This document shows positions 47,206 through 59,270 of a stretch of 64,000 nucleotides of DNA, in pieces. The position numbers and the translations under genes are program-made. The DNA is from Topomyia yanbarensis. Taxonomy: Eukaryota; Arthropoda; Insecta; Diptera; Culicidae. Below the pieces are notes generated by a model. The model was not told the origin of the DNA and made no database searches. It saw only the letters and a program-made list of their open reading frames with translations. The first letter of the stretch is position 1. The number at the start of each line of letters is the position of its first letter. The stretch spans positions 105,387,845-105,451,844 of the forward strand of contig NC_080671.1 of NCBI RefSeq assembly GCF_030247195.1, given 5' to 3'.

Positions 47206-48940
47206 TAGGGCAGTATCTTTGCAATGTTATTGCAGAGGTAGCTCGTGTTGCGTGAATTAGATACACGGTAAAGAGCATCGTTGACGACTATCATTTCGGC
47301 TGTTGCCGTGAAGCAGCTGTATTAGTTACGACGTCTTTTATGTTTTCGCGTGTTGTTCTGCGGAAACGAATTGTCTTTCGTCCTCAGTAATTACATTTAA
47401 TCAACGTAAAAAACATCAAGTGAGTTGTTTCTTACGTAAAAATTAATGTTGAACAAGAGTATTGTGTTGGTTTTTTGATATTTTTGTTTTTGAAAAAGAT
47501 TCGGACATCAACATTGAACATACGCTACCAACAGGAAGAAAAGCATGCTTGACGATAGACGAACCAAGTACCAAAAGTTTATGAAGATGGAGATGGAGGA
47601 TCCAACCGTACTCGTGATCATAAATCATTCTCGTTGCTTCCAATTAGCCTGCAAAAACTTGGGCGTTTATTTTAGCTTTGCTATTGATAACGGCGAGAAC
47701 GATACGCAATCGTTCCAATAAATCTGCATTCAAACCCGTGATCTCACAAACTCCATTCAGCAAAAACTTTTCTTGTCGCGTTGCCATCATTGGAATTGTC
47801 TCAACTAGGTAATGGCTCATTAATTCGAAGGCTCGATCTTTTTTTTAACGATTTGTCGTCTTTCCAACACGCCACTTTGGTGTTTCCTTCTCAAAACGTC
47901 GTCATCGACCACCGATTCTAAACATTTCCTTTCGATCATACTCATATGATCCTGCCTAGCTCTAGCTTTCCATTCTAAGTTTACGAATGAATAACTTAAG
48001 AATACCTATCTGTTTTTCGATTTGAAGATCTTTCGTTTCTCTTATTCATAAATTTTCCGAAAATAGCTAACAAAGTTGATACTGTAAATTGAAATATGTG
48101 TGACTGGGATGGCTAGCCAAACATCACACTACATTCTCCGCTGTTTAGATGGATTGATACACGACTACATTAGAAACAACAACTCAGTGGACCCTTTGCC
48201 ACACTCGGGCAGTTTTATTTGAGATTTTGTTTATCTATCTGATCTTATTTTAAAAATAGTTGCTAGGTTACACTGACCGTTTTACTTTTAATGCTACAAA
48301 TAGTAGTAATATTCTCAATATTCAAACTAAAATAAAATGAGTTAAACAAAAATGACCTCTGAGATTTTTTCATAAAACATACTATCAATTGTGGTCTTTC
48401 GAATGCAAAAAGAAGAAATCAATTTCACTTGCTCCATTTTAAGATATCAACATTTGAAAAGGTTGTGTTTTTTTGATAAAAATAACTTTTGAACTGAATG
48501 AGCTATCTCAAATATGTCTAGGTAAATAATATTCGTCTCAATAAGCTCTAAAAGTTTTGTGAAGACGCCATTGACGGAAAAAAATTATTTAAAAAGTTAT
48601 AACGAAAAAACTGATTTTGTTAGGGATACCCTATCACACAACATTTTAATAGCTGTAAAACTAAAACCATTAAAGTTACAAATATGACGTCCTCAGCAAA
48701 GTTGCTTGAAAAAGGTTGTACTACAATTTTGCGGAACACTTCATTGTTCTATCTCTTCTTATTTCGAAAATAATTTTCAGATCGTACAAACAATAAGGAC
48801 CACCCTAATGTCACCCACCTCAAAAGATGCCTCAATTGACACAGATTATTTGTTCTGAAGACATGAAATCTCTAGAACCAGTAGTTTAGTCACAAATGTT
48901 TTTGTCATCCTAAATTCTGGATTCGGACCACTGTGCGCTG

Positions 48941-50333
48941 CATAGAGGAGTAACTAGAACAAATTCTTGGCCAACAACCAAAAAAAAATTTTTTTTTCGA
49001 TTTTTTATTTAGTTATATTTTTTTTAGATAGATAAAAGCATACTGCATATTGTGGCAAAATAAATAGTATGCCAAAAAATGCTAAAGAATTTTTGCATGG
49101 ATGCAAAATGGTGATATTTTAATGGGTTTTTAACCCATTCATGCCCATGTTGTTTATGGACAACAACGTTTTTAAACAGCTATAACTTTTGATTGAGGCG
49201 AGATTGGCTCACAAAAACAAGTAAGACTCATTAATGTGATTGTTGTCTTTAATTTGAGTATTAACAGTCACAAGGATCAGCTCTAGAACTGAAGTTATTG
49301 CAATTAGTCTGATTGAATTCCGATGGAGCAGTGCTGCCAGGGACAGTTAACGTTGACGAAAATGATTTTTTCATATAGCTTCGTTATGGTGCAATATTAT
49401 TGAAAACTGATAAAACTTATCAATTTAGACCGTCGTTGGCTACGTTTTCCACGTAATTGGGCTATTGTAATTATTCTAGGAGAATTGTATTGAGCATTAC
49501 AAGGTGAAAATTGACCAGCTTGTAGCACTGCCATGGAAGCACCTATCTTTATGAAAATAGGCTTTTCGTGTTTCTTGACCCCACCGTTTTGAAGGAAACA
49601 TAGTTTTGAAACTCAACATGCACTAGAAAAAAGTTGGGCATGAAAGGGTTAATCATTTTTTGTTATATATCAAGCAAAATCGCTTTTAAATGATGATGAC
49701 TGTAGTAAATAAGACAATATTATAACAAACGTAATTGAATACAACTATTTGTATAACCTCAGCTTAAAAATAACCGAAAATAGTAGTGTTGCTGTGTATT
49801 GGACCAGCTTTAAAAACAACTTTTTTAAACAATATATTCCAAATTTGAATGATAAAAAAGTTACATTATACGGCAAGATCCGGCAAAGTTGCTGAAACAA
49901 CATTACAAAACAAGATTCCGGCTATTCAAAAAACATTCAATCTCTTCCGATCTTTTCCGATCCACAAATTCCAAGCGATTTGAAAATATTGATATTTTTA
50001 CTAATTTGAGATACGCCAAAATGCTGTAGGGTCAAATACTATGCTTGGCAAAATGAATCTTTATGAATGTGTGCACAGGTATCCCTTTTCTTCTTCCTTT
50101 TCTACTGACCAACTGTTCATACAGCGCGAAAAACAAATGTATTCACAAAGATCACCTCGTAAATACTAGTATTCGGAAGGATCTAGAAAATTGACCCCTG
50201 CACTGGTAGGTGCATAGATACCAAATAGTCTCAAAAACCAGTTATTTTCTATTTTTAGTTCATATTAAGGCATAATAACAACAATAGCCGCAAAAAATAG
50301 TTTTGGCCAGCATTCGACCCCAGTTACTCCTCT
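48941..50333. mobile_element. hAT-like non-autonomous element, 8-bp target duplication
   Basis: GTGCGCTG flanks both sides (48933-48940 and 50334-50341). AGAGGAGTAACT at 48944-48955 and its reverse complement at 50322-50333 form the termini, with TGGCCAA shared further in. The left end has three extra bases (CAT) outside the repeat. The 1.39 kb interior is AT-rich without transposase. It inserted exactly at the right edge of the large inverted repeat, so it is younger. Confidence 0.55.
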
Positions 50334-50341
50334 GTGCGCTG

Positions 50342-51073
50342 ACGTGATTGGCACATTGAAGTTTGTCGTTATGAATTAATTTGCCTAGCAAGTGTATTCT
50401 TATCAGCGATGATTTCTATGCCCTTTAAAGTAGAGTCAACCGGAAGTTTAGTTAATGATAAGAGTATTTCGGATCAATAAATAGATTAGCTTTCACTGTA
50501 TATGAATAATACTATTTCTGGTATTAATTTTGTATTTGTTTCAATATTTAATTATTAATTTCGGCTGATTCTGAAACATTTTCTCTATCTAGTTTCTATA
50601 CACTCTCTTTAAACTTATCAAATATCAATAGTCTCTTTTCCATTGCTAACATAGAGAACATAGAGCTGTACAATTATGTTATTTATTTACATGGATTATT
50701 GTTACTTTAATCAGCTTTTCGTTTCCCCCCACCTCGCACTATGACGAACGATTTTTCCGTTGTTTTTTTTTGTCGGCTAAAAGTGTGGTCATGTAATGAA
50801 ATTATACTAAACAGAGAGCTTTGGTATACAAAATGCTGCACGATAGCAACCGAAAATTAAATTTACATTTCATTTTACAGTTTGACTTCCGTTCTGCATT
50901 GTTTCGACATTTTTTTTCATTCCTTTGCCACCTGGTTGGCTTCATTGTTTTTGCATCCACTTTGCACCTGCCACCTACGTACATAGTAGATATAATATTT
51001 TTGCTCTCGTTTAACCTAATTTAGCCGGCAGGTCCTGCCGCCGTTGTTGTGGGTCCTGCAGCGACCGGTTTCA
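50342..51073. other. AT-rich DNA, no feature recognised
   Basis: Short frames on both strands (50802-51024) have no motif. Confidence 0.35.
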
Positions 51074-51331
51074 CCTGTTCACGGAAGGATCGGACCGAAT
51101 AATGGTGCGCGGTTCCGTGCTGCGATGGGCGGGCAGAAATGCTGACGGAAGCAGCGGAACCAGCAGCGTCAAAAGTGGCAGCATCAGCAACAGCAATAGC
51201 ACTGGAAGAGAACGCTGCAGATGGTGGCATGAACGGGCGCTGGAGGCGCCACCTTTCGTTTTACTATCCGACTCTAGTTGGCTCCGGTTGGCGTGCTGCA
51301 TCGCGGCTGGCTTTTCACCTGGATGCGACAT
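51074..51331 (-). CDS. Candidate first exon with signal-anchor segment
   Basis: The frame starts MSHPGEKPAAMQHANRSQLE, has a polar N-terminal part of about 42 residues, then a strongly hydrophobic LPVLLLLLMLPLLTLLVPLL stretch, then a basic segment (HRSTEPRTIIRSDPS). It closes at AACAG|GTGAAA, where the stop codon lies inside a possible donor site. The block is CpG-rich, unlike its surroundings. Together this fits the first coding exon of a secreted or type II membrane protein. I found no second exon on the minus strand, and cannot say what the protein is. Confidence 0.4.
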
Positions 51332-52204
51332 CGGAACGGAATAAAAGAGAGAGACAGAGATAGGACGTTAAGTGGAATGCTATTAGTGTTGTTGGGAGGA
51401 AAATTGATATTTTTTGTTCGATGTGTGGGGGAATATGTTGCGTCATCTAGCGGGTTTTTCGGAACAGTAAAATAAATGGTCTGTTGTAATTGGGTTACTC
51501 TCGGCTATGACCTATGAATGCATTCTACGCTACGAGTGGTCAATTGATGTTTTTTTTGTTTTAGTGGAAAGTTCGGATGATGAAGATCCCACCTGATACC
51601 CCTACAATGTCGCGAGCTGAACGATTTATCTAGCAGATAATTAAAATTTTGACGCATGACAAAATCAAAAGCAAAAACATCCTAGTTTAATTTACTCTTA
51701 TAGCTCATTTTTTCAAAAATATCTTTTAGCTATCTTTGCATTTTGATAAAAGAATAAAAACACCTATTGTTTTGCTTACAACCTGGTATCACTTCTGGTA
51801 ATTTATGAACATAATTTAGAAAAAAAACATGAAACTATTCAATTTAAAGCCAAATCAAAAGAAAATGGATATATTTTCTTTAAGAAATTCATTGGTTAAA
51901 TGGTACCATATTCATTTAAAAAAAAATTGAATACGAGCAATTAAATCTGTTTTATTTGGTTTTAAATTGAGGAATTCTATGGTTTTCACTACAATATATT
52001 TATAAATTAGTAACAGTCAGATTACAAAGTTAAACATGCGCATGATGACCGTATAATTTGATGTTGTTACTCTGTGATTGACCAGAACAAGCGAAACTGC
52101 ACAGGGAATCAATGAATGGAGCCTGGGAGTAGCTTTCCATCATCAATGCGCACGTTTCGAGAGTCTACACTTTCAAATGCCAATAACGACGCCGGTCACG
52201 TTCT
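51332..52204. other. AT-rich DNA upstream of the candidate exon
   Basis: A possible leader region lies next to 51331 on the minus strand, with a CT-rich tract. Otherwise nothing is recognised. Confidence 0.3.
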
Positions 52205-52310
52205 TACAGTCATCGGGGAAGGAAAGGAATGTTAGTGTAGCAAATGTTTTTATGGAGACCGTGTATACCTCTTTATCACGTTTGCCACGAGAAGAAGTTG
52301 CTATCTGAGG
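52205..52310 (-). repeat. Fragment of the SINE seen at 2965-3350
   Basis: GGAAGGAAAGGAATGTTAGT and GGAGACCGTGTATAC match the body of the first copy (GGAATGTTAGTTCG, GAGACCGTATATAC). The tRNA-like head is missing. Confidence 0.5.
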
Positions 52311-52809
52311 CGCATTTTAAACGGTATAAAATAAGCACTACCGAAATACCTGAAACGATTAACTTTGTATATGGAATATACGATGCGCGGTTTTTTACGC
52401 TGATTACTAGAACACGATTGGAGGCAATAGGAACGAAAATAAACCAACTTGTTTGAGCCCTCATATATAATTCAAAAGTCATCATTCACTCAAACAAGAC
52501 CATGCGTATTCTCCAAGCGCAATAAATATCCAGTGGATTAATTTCCTAGTTGGTCAACTGAACACTAAACAAACAAAGAAATTAGTTTGCGCAGTCAAAA
52601 GAAATGTCAGCTTGGTTGGCATCAACCGGCGGATACGTGTTTCCTTACAATGCCATCAAATCGAAGAACATTTAAAATTACATACGACAAAATATGTGCA
52701 ATTTTGAATAAAGCAAAATGAAGACTGTTTAATTATTTGCATTACAACAAGACCGGAAAAATTTAGTTGCGTAACCGAGGTGGGTGTATTAAAAATTCAG
52801 AGTTAAGGG

Positions 52810-53230
52810 CAACCTTTTTTGGCGTAGGACTATGTATTTATACCTATATGAGCGTGCACTTTAAAAATTCAACAAAAATGGTATGTAAGTGATTATGTTT
52901 TAAACGCTTATAATTCATTTGACGATAAATTTTGGGAATTTTTGCACATATCGCTCAGAAATATTTCTTAGGACAGATTCCAATGGATAAATCAGAGATT
53001 TTTAATATTATTTTATTGTATGTATAACATAGTAAAAATACCACGCATTTGCACATAGATGGTTGCGATCCCAAATCTGGCACGACAGTTGCACCTTGCG
53101 TGCTACGCTACTATGAAGAACTTCATCATCGACTATTTAAGGAACCGATTTGGTCGGAAAAAGCTCAGTCGCCTGTTGAATGACGAGCAGAACCTTGCGC
53201 TGCGTGCTTCCGCAGCCATTGTAGAAGAAT
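52810..53230 (+). repeat. Dispersed repeat, copy 2 (first copy 45045-45480)
   Basis: See the 45 kb copy. Here the block runs directly into the CR1/Jockey-like remnant, which suggests it may be that element's 5' part. Confidence 0.65.
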
Positions 53231-53399
53231 GTCCCATAGAAAAAGTCAATTTTCGTAGATATGACTAAATGAAATCGACCTTCCAAAACACACCATATTG
53301 ATAGACTAAAACCGATTAAATATACAAATTATACATATATGTATTAGACCGCAAAATACGTCGCTATGCTGTTTACGTCAAATGTAATTTTTATTTTTT

Positions 53400-55115
53400 T
53401 CTAATGTGAACCTGAAACGAAACCCAAGAGCCTTCCAGTATGTTTCTCGCTAATGAAACGTCCACGCACTCTCAACGGCATCTGTAACTTATTCGTGAAA
53501 CAATTCTCGAGTGTGTTTCAAAGTGAATCGACTAACTCAATTTCGGTGGTTTGTGGCCTTCAGGATGTCCCTTGTGATGTAATAAATTTTGGAAACATTC
53601 AATTTACTGACGTAGACATACTAGCTGCCGTAAGTCCTCTACATCGGTGGGGCCAGATGGGATTTCTTCTATTATACTGAAAAGGTACACAAGCGCATTA
53701 TATACACCTCTACGGCGAATTTTCAACCAATCACTGTCGCAATCAGTGTTTCCCGTTTGTTTTTAGAAAAGGTGATAAGCAAAGTGTTGCGAATTATCGT
53801 GGATAACCTCGTTCTGCGCTGGAAGTTTTTTGAGTTCCAAGTAGGAAATATGCTCTTTCGTGAGACCTAAGCATACACACCGATGGAGCAACATGCATTT
53901 CTTACAGGCAGATCAACAACCACCCATCTAGCCCAATTTACTTCGAATTTCATTAAAACATTGAAAATAGAACACAGGTAGACACTGTATGCACTGATCT
54001 TAAAGCGGCTTTAGATCGTGTAGGCCACCCACCTTTTTCTGGCTAAGATCGAGTAACCGGGCACTCCAACAAATTTTACAAGGTAGCTTGAATCATGCCG
54101 TTCTCTGTCTGTGAAATTGGGAAGTAACGAATCATATAGCTTCAGCAACTTGTCGGGCGTACCTTTAGGGAGCAATCTCGCACCGTTTCTTTTTTCTTCA
54201 TTCATCAATGACGTTTGCTAGGTTGCAAAGTTATATACACTGATCATCTCAAACTATTTCTCACTGTGCGGTCAATAGAGGACTATGTCGAACTTCAACG
54301 ACATCTTGATGCATTCTGTAGCTGGTGTTGGCTCTTAGCGTGTTCAAATAATATCTTTCACATGTAGAAAAACTCTAATTCTCTGGAGCATCGCCGATCA
54401 ATCGCTATAGACAGTGTCAACTATCAGAGCCCTTGATGTACTCCTGGACTCGCAAATGACATTCATAAACTATTACTCTCACAGGAAAATCGAAATCTTG
54501 GCTTCGTAATTAGAAGCGCTAACGAGTTTACTGATCCATATTGTTTGCGGGCACTGTATGTTTCATTTGTTAGGTCTATCCTGGAAGCTTCAGCGGCCAG
54601 TTGGGGTCCTTATACGAGCATTTGGACTAACAGAATTGAACCAGTGCAAGCAAGATTCCTCCGCCTTGGTCTTAGAACTTTGCCTTGGCATAACCCAGCA
54701 GAGCTACCACCTTACAGCAATCGCTGTAATCTGCTCGATATGGAAACTTTGGCCAGAATGCGATAATCATTCAAAGCAGTTTGACGACTACTACAGCTAC
54801 TATAGAATAGTTTCCAGGTGCTGTTCGATGCGTTTCAGTATAATCAGTTCAAGAACTTTGCTGAATGAGGACAATAGACTTATTGGTCTGCAGTTGCTTG
54901 CATTAGCGGGGTCTTCGTTTGATTGCTTGATGGCAATCGAGGTCGCTGTCTGGATTCCAGTAAACAACACGACGTGTTACGCCAATTCACTGTTCGCTCG
55001 AGGTGTAGTTAATAGGAACTCGTTACCGCCCGCAGTGAAACGTTCTACGTCGGAAGCAATTTTCAAGAGTGGTTGCATCAACTTTTGGAGCCGTAATTAG
55101 TAAGTAGGTTAGATT
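53400..55115 (+). pseudogene. Decayed CR1/Jockey-group retrotransposon, second copy
   Basis: Visible pieces are ICNLFVKQFSSVFQSES, the polymerase motif region YTDHLKLFLTVRSIEDYV (54236 onward), ILEASAASWGPYTS, LGLRTLPWHNPAELPPYSNR and a C-terminal VVNRNSLPPAVKRS. The polymerase box, normally FADD or YADD, reads YTDH (54236-54247), so the active site is lost as well as the frame. Between 54772 and 54958 a minus-strand Jockey fragment is embedded. Confidence 0.7.
54777..54957 (-). pseudogene. Jockey-type reverse transcriptase fragment
   Basis: On the minus strand the frame gives CRPISLLSSFSKVLELIIL followed by KRIEQHL, the RT fingers motif of Jockey elements. It interrupts the plus-strand remnant. 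It may be the displaced RT part of the minus-strand copy at 55.4-56.6 kb. Confidence 0.6.
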
Positions 55116-55399
55116 AGTTTAAAGATTAAAGATAATTAAATCAACAGATTAGAGCTATTATACGCATTGTGAAGCCGGAGGTAGTAATTTTAAAAGATCT
55201 TACGCTACAGGGAAATAAATTACTACTGCGTGTTGTTTCTAGCTAGCCGGAAAGCAGCCAAGTTGTAGACAAGCGGAGATTTTGGCGAGGAAGAGGCAAT
55301 TTTTTAAGAACACAATTTCGAATATTGTCTTGACCAGGTGATTTTTTAGATTTAAGCTTACGAATAATCCGAACTACTTACTTCGGGAAAAATCGGGAT

Positions 55400-56640
55400 C
55401 AGCCACGAATGGGCATCTGTTAGATATCATTAGTCGATATGTGTGATTGAACTGTTCTGCTTTGGCGATTTCTGTATCGTCTGCCATCTGGTAGCTGTGC
55501 GCTTGTGCAAAGTTCTTGGCTAACATTGGCCTTTTTCTGGCGGGGAAGAGATAATTTTGTCTGCTTCACGCAAGGATGGACTATATTTGGTCAACTTTCG
55601 CAGAGCCTTGGAGATTCTCCATAGCGTGTCACGGTCGTTGTTTAGGGTGCGCAGCATTTCCTTGAATCTGCTGAAGTTAGCTAGGTCACAGTCTTCGCGA
55701 AATCTAAGGTTTAGTGACCATACGATGCCATTTTCCTGTACAACTGACGCCGACGTTTGTTTCGCAGTGCGCTACAGTCCTCGCTAGGAACAATAGTAGC
55801 GTCAATCGCAGTTACGTTATCAAATTTGTGAAAGTCGGGTCTAAAAGGTATAACTTAGAGTTAAACTCACGTTGGAAATGAGGCCAGTTCGCACGTGTAT
55901 GGCATCGGAGCTTTGGTATTGTCTGGACGATTGACGTTAAAAGACTGACATCAAATAATACCGGGAGATGGTCCGATGACAGAGATCGTTTTGTCAAGTT
56001 TTGCAAGTTATTCAAAACAGCCAGGTCCTGTGTGGATGGACGCCCCCGACTCGCTGGATGTCACGTGAAGGATTCCGGAAAATGGATTACGAAGTTCTGA
56101 TTAGCTGCTTCCTGGTACAGGACTGTTCTGGTCTTGTTTGCTTTCGAGCAGTTCCAGTGGCAATGGCGTGCGTTCAGGTCACCCACAATGAAAAATGGTT
56201 CTGTTCTTCTGTTACGTGTTGAGATATCTCGGCGAAATTGTGTCCTTATCGGTCGTCTCCTCCGCAGGAAAATAGGCTGCGATCACATGTAGGCTTCCAT
56301 CCGCCGTACTAATCGGGATGCCTGACATTGGTTGAGTTGTTTAACTTTGTGAATTTGATGCCCCTTTGAATCGCTATCATGACATCTCCCTCTCTTTCTT
56401 CGAAGTCTAAACACCTTGGTCAGAATCACGATCGAGTCGAATTGGGGAGGAAAATGCATGTCTGTGCTGCAACCAAGTATCGGTAACAATTCCTACGTTA
56501 ACTTTGTGCCGTTCCAAAAAAAAATCGAAAAATTCAAGTCTCTTTCCATGGACAGTCCATTTAGCGTCCATTTAGCGAAACGAAAGAGGCCAATATTAAA
56601 CATTATCAACGTACTTGGTAGTTAACTCAAACAGAGCTAG
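55400..56640 (-). pseudogene. Jockey-type endonuclease remnant
   Basis: The minus strand shows FFIVGDLNARHCHWNC (about 56150-56200) and LSSDHLPVLFDVSLL (about 55940-55985), the two hallmark regions of apurinic-type endonucleases in Jockey elements. A linker follows toward lower coordinates. Several frameshifts and stops break the frame. Confidence 0.65.
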
Positions 56641-58402
56641 AAGTTGTTCGTCTTTTGTTTGGCAGTTGGGAAAACGGTCGAACATTTCTCTAGTCAGGGA
56701 AAGAAATTCCAATAATGAGAACAGGTCCTTATTGGTAATTCCTTGATTTTGTAGCACCTGGGTGTATGATTTTCCTAACGGGAAAGCGGTTGAGCTGGTG
56801 TGTCAGCTGTTGGAAGAATGTTGTGGATGAGGGGGTGGAGTTGGATGCCGGCGCTCGGTGCTTATTTTTGCCAAAGCACAGATGTCGGATGTTAACCATT
56901 GCGTGTAGTCAGTTTGTGACCTAGTGCTGCTTCCAAATTAGATTAGAAAGATACCTTTTCAAAAGTACCTTCAATATCGAGGAAAACTCTTTTTGTGAAA
57001 AAACTTTTTTAATGTTGTAGACAACATTGTGTAACAGTGTGGTAGTAGATTACCCCCGCTGATATGGATGTTGCACTACATGCAGCGGGTGCTCGCCCAA
57101 GCTATCATCCCGAATGTAGTGGTCGATTATGCGTTCCACTGATTTGAGAAGGAAGGAGGTCAGACTGATCGGTCTTAAGCTCTTTGCCTCCTAATTAATG
57201 ACGCAGCCACCTTTGAGAATGAATTTTACAGTTATTTTCCGCCATGCTAATTGAAGAGTTCATATCTTCTTTGTAGTAGAACTGGAATAGTTCCATCTTT
57301 TCCTGGAGCTTTATACGGAGCAAAACCTAGCCCATTTGATCGATTCGGATGTCACCATTGTACGAGCAAAACCGCAAGAATCAGAACTACCTAGAAATAA
57401 TTCAGGAACAGTCGTCAGTGATGGCTCCGTACATCCTGTAAAGTGTCTGTCAAGAAGACAGTTGAGTACTACATCTTCGTCAGACGAGTATTCACCATTA
57501 GAAGTCTAATCGAACGGACGTGAAATTCTTTCGATTTCGAAAGTAACTTATTTAATATACTAGTCTCGTTGAGACTTGAGACATTTGTGCAGTGATTTTT
57601 CCAACCACTTCGCTCAGAGGATCGAAGGGCATTTCTGTATGCTTTGCGAGCCAACCAAAATGCCTCCGACCCGTCACTGCGTCTGCGATTCCAAGCTCTT
57701 CTACTTAACTTTTTGAGTCGAATAGGGTCGGCGTTCCTCTAGAAACACGTATAACTCGAAGCAGGCAAGCCTCTTGGTATGCTGCTACTATGATTGCGTT
57801 TGTTTTATCCTCGACCTCACCCAAGTCACTTGGAGATTCAATCGTCGGAAGATGCCGTTGAAACCTAGTCGTCGAACCCTCAGTTCGTAGATTTGGGATT
57901 ACGATATGTGATGATATCTAGCGAGACGATTAAGTGTTCAAAGATGATGTACTTATGATCAGATAACGACAGTTCGAGCTCGTTTGGTACGAGCCAGCAT
58001 TCCAAGTCATGCCGAAAACTTTAAGAGCAGAGGGTTATATCTAACACCTCTTATCTGCCAGCTCGTTCAAATGTTGGGTGATTTCCTACATTGAGTTTGT
58101 GCAGATTTGTACTACTTAAGTTTTCCATTAATTCAGTGCCTCTCAAATTGATATCTGAGCTGCCCATTGGGTATTTGCATCACTGCCGATTATGTGGGGA
58201 GACCCATTTCTGCCATAAAATGATACAATCCTTTTGAAATCATCAGGAGGTGATAGTTCGTTATGCGGCAAATACACTGAAACCTCCATTTACGAACCAA
58301 ACCGGGGGTTCGTAAATTGAATTAGTTCGTAAAAAAGAGTTCGTTATTTGAGATTTAGTTCGTAAAAAAAAGTTTGCTTCACATTCTTATTAATATTCGT
58401 TG

Positions 58403-58866
58403 GTTGAGCAATATTCCCAATAACCCTGACAATATGGGTATTTTTGGAACGGGCATGACAAGTAGATACTGAAAATGGACAATTGGAACCTTTTCGAAAT
58501 CCAAGATGGCGACTTCCGGTTGAGGAATATTCTCGATAATCCTAACAATATGGGTATTTTTGGAACGGGATTGACAAGTAGATGCTGAAAATGGACAATT
58601 AGAACCGTTTTGAAATCCAAGATGGCGACATCCGGTTGAGCAATATTCTCGATAACCCTAACAATAAGGGTATTTTTGGAACTGACTTGACAAGTAGATA
58701 CTGAAAATGGACAATTGGAACACTTTCGAAATCCAAGATGGCGACTTCCGGTTGAGCAATATTCTCGATAACCCTAACAATATGGGTATTTTTGGAATGG
58801 ACTTGCCAACTAGATGCTGAAAATGGACAATTGGAAACTTTTCCAAGTTCAATATGACGATTGCCA
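58403..58866 (+). repeat. Four tandem 116-bp units inside the foldback element
   Basis: Units start at GTTGAG near 58403, 58519, 58635 and 58751, exactly 116 bp apart. A partial fifth follows. Each has ATGGGTATTTTTGGAAC and AAGATGGCGACTTCCGG. Confidence 0.92.
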
Positions 58867-58889
58867 GTTGAGCATTATTCTTGATAACG

Positions 58890-59270
58890 AACAATATGGG
58901 TTCTATTTCCGTCATGCACTCGTCAACCCTATCCGGAAAACACCCATATTGTTGAGGTTATAGAGAATTGGATTCCAAAATAGTTCAATACATCGATTTC
59001 CGTCATGCACTCGTCAACCCCATTCCGAAAATACCCATATTGTTGTGGTTATAGAGAATTTATCTAAACCGGAAGTCGCCATCTTGGATTTTAAAATGGC
59101 TCAAGACATCGATTTCCGTCATGAACTTGTCAACCCCATTCCTAAAATACCCATATTGTTGAGGTTATAGAGAATTTATCTAAACCGGAAGTCGCCATCT
59201 TGGATTCCAAAATGGCTCAAGACATAGATTTCCGTCATGCACTCGTCAACCCCATTCCGAAAATACCCAA
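58890..59270 (-). repeat. Inverted set of the 116-bp units
   Basis: CCGGAAGTCGCCATCTTGGA occurs at 59069 and 59185, again 116 bp apart, as the reverse complement of the left units, with partial copies at the edge. Confidence 0.9.

Larger units (their letters stand above)
45949..48933. mobile_element. Large inverted repeat, arms about 760 bp, spacer 1.46 kb
   Basis: The arm 45949-46712 and the reverse complement of 48175-48933 run together almost unchanged. Both start CAGTGGTCCGAATCCAG, pass through TTGTTTGTACGATCTGAAAA and AACGAAAAAACTGATTTTGT, and end near GAGTGTGGCGAAGGGCCCGC (GCAAAGGGTCCAC on the right). The CAGTGG start suggests a DNA transposon with very long TIRs. The spacer codes for nothing that I recognise. 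Confidence 0.8.

Noticed and set aside
51102..51344. Plus-strand frame across the CpG-rich block
   Set aside because: The serine-rich composition is that of the complement of the leucine-rich minus-strand frame; no start context or domain supports it.
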